A DNA stretch of 5,339 bases from Thermoplasmata archaeon. GTDB taxonomy: Archaea; Thermoplasmatota; Thermoplasmata; Thermoplasmatales; Thermoplasmataceae. The position numbers and the translations under genes were made by a program. Where the stretch lies: the NCBI GenBank assembly GCA_021797955.1, contig JAJZYV010000158.1, positions 1 through 5,339 of the forward strand, written 5' to 3'. Positions within the stretch are counted from its first letter, which is position 1; every line of letters begins with the position of its first letter. Below are positions 5,154 through 5,339 of the stretch, piece by piece. The notes beneath the pieces are model-generated. The model worked only from the letters and a program-made list of their open reading frames with translations. It was not told the origin of the DNA and did not search any database.

Positions 5154-5339
5154 ATGTATACTCAAGGATATAAATATAAATATGATCTGACTTTGAAATA
5201 CGACCAAGTAAAGAAGATATTACTGGGCCAAGAAGCTTCTCTTGAGACAGGAAAGCAACTCAAAAATATGGGTTCCAAAAGGACGTTAATTGTAACTGAT
5301 CCTAATGTGCATAAATTTGGGCTGCTTGACGGTCTCGTA
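5154..5339 (+). CDS. Iron-containing alcohol dehydrogenase family protein, N-terminal part (partial)
   Basis: The first 62 residues are visible, and the frame runs off the right edge without a stop. The visible part has the order of a group III (iron-dependent) alcohol dehydrogenase: an initial strand with a Gly-containing turn (ILLGQEASLETGKQLKNMG, 22-40), then the first Rossmann-like strand KRTLIVTDPNVHKFGLL at 42-58, whose TDP is characteristic of the family. Metal-binding residues and the rest of the cofactor site lie beyond the window. Members include lactaldehyde reductase, butanol dehydrogenase and hydroxyacid-oxoacid transhydrogenase, and this fragment cannot decide between them. Placed after lutAB and rhamnose genes, L-lactaldehyde or a related C3 compound is a plausible substrate. 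The start is supported by a TATA box 25 bases upstream, without a Shine-Dalgarno site. Confidence 0.75.
   Translation, partial: MYTQGYKYKYDLTLKYDQVKKILLGQEASLETGKQLKNMGSKRTLIVTDPNVHKFGLLDGLV

Noticed and set aside
5010..5207. 65-codon minus-strand frame across the gap and the start of the alcohol dehydrogenase gene
   Set aside because: It is A/T-driven, with no family resemblance and no start signal, and overlaps the repeat, the promoter and the start of a real gene.

Overview
The window looks like a piece of a thermoacidophilic archaeal chromosome, most likely of the order Thermoplasmatales. The support is a regulator with a bacterio-opsin-activator type helix-turn-helix (HTH_10), TATA boxes about 26 bases upstream of start codons that have almost no 5' leader, Shine-Dalgarno motifs of the GGTGA/GAGGTG kind only where a leader or upstream gene exists, frequent AGA/AGG/ATA codons, and a short-chain dehydrogenase resembling the NADP-dependent L-rhamnose 1-dehydrogenase described from Thermoplasma acidophilum. 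The genus cannot be read from the sequence.

Layout, left to right: (1) the N-terminal half of an MFS transporter on the minus strand, running off the left edge; (2) an HTH_10 regulator on the same strand, 78 bases upstream of the transporter; (3) a 220-base divergent intergenic region, then rhaM, an L-rhamnose mutarotase, on the plus strand; (4) a short-chain dehydrogenase on the minus strand, tail to tail with rhaM with only 2 bases between the stop codons; (5) a 116-base divergent promoter region; (6) the overlapping plus-strand pair lutA-lutB, iron-sulfur subunits of an L-lactate-oxidising type complex; (7) a 166-base gap carrying an imperfect direct repeat and a promoter; (8) the first 62 codons of an iron-dependent alcohol dehydrogenase family protein, cut by the right edge. 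No RNA gene, CRISPR array or insertion sequence was seen, and no gene-free stretch exceeds 300 bases.

Read together, this is probably a deoxysugar (L-rhamnose, possibly L-fucose) utilisation locus: uptake (MFS), regulation (HTH_10), anomer conversion (RhaM), NADP-dependent oxidation of the sugar (SDR), and recovery of the C3 product. The non-phosphorylated diketo-hydrolase route ends in pyruvate plus L-lactate, which would explain lutAB here. The aldolase route ends in pyruvate plus L-lactaldehyde, for which the Fe-dependent dehydrogenase would be a candidate enzyme. Lactonase, sugar-acid dehydratase and the cleavage enzyme are not in the window, so the pathway assignment is inference from family and context. 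Unusual points are a LutB with a serine in place of one expected [4Fe-4S] cysteine, a LutA whose first cysteine-rich domain has lost its ligands, no lutC next to lutAB, and short shared motifs in the promoters that hint at co-regulation.
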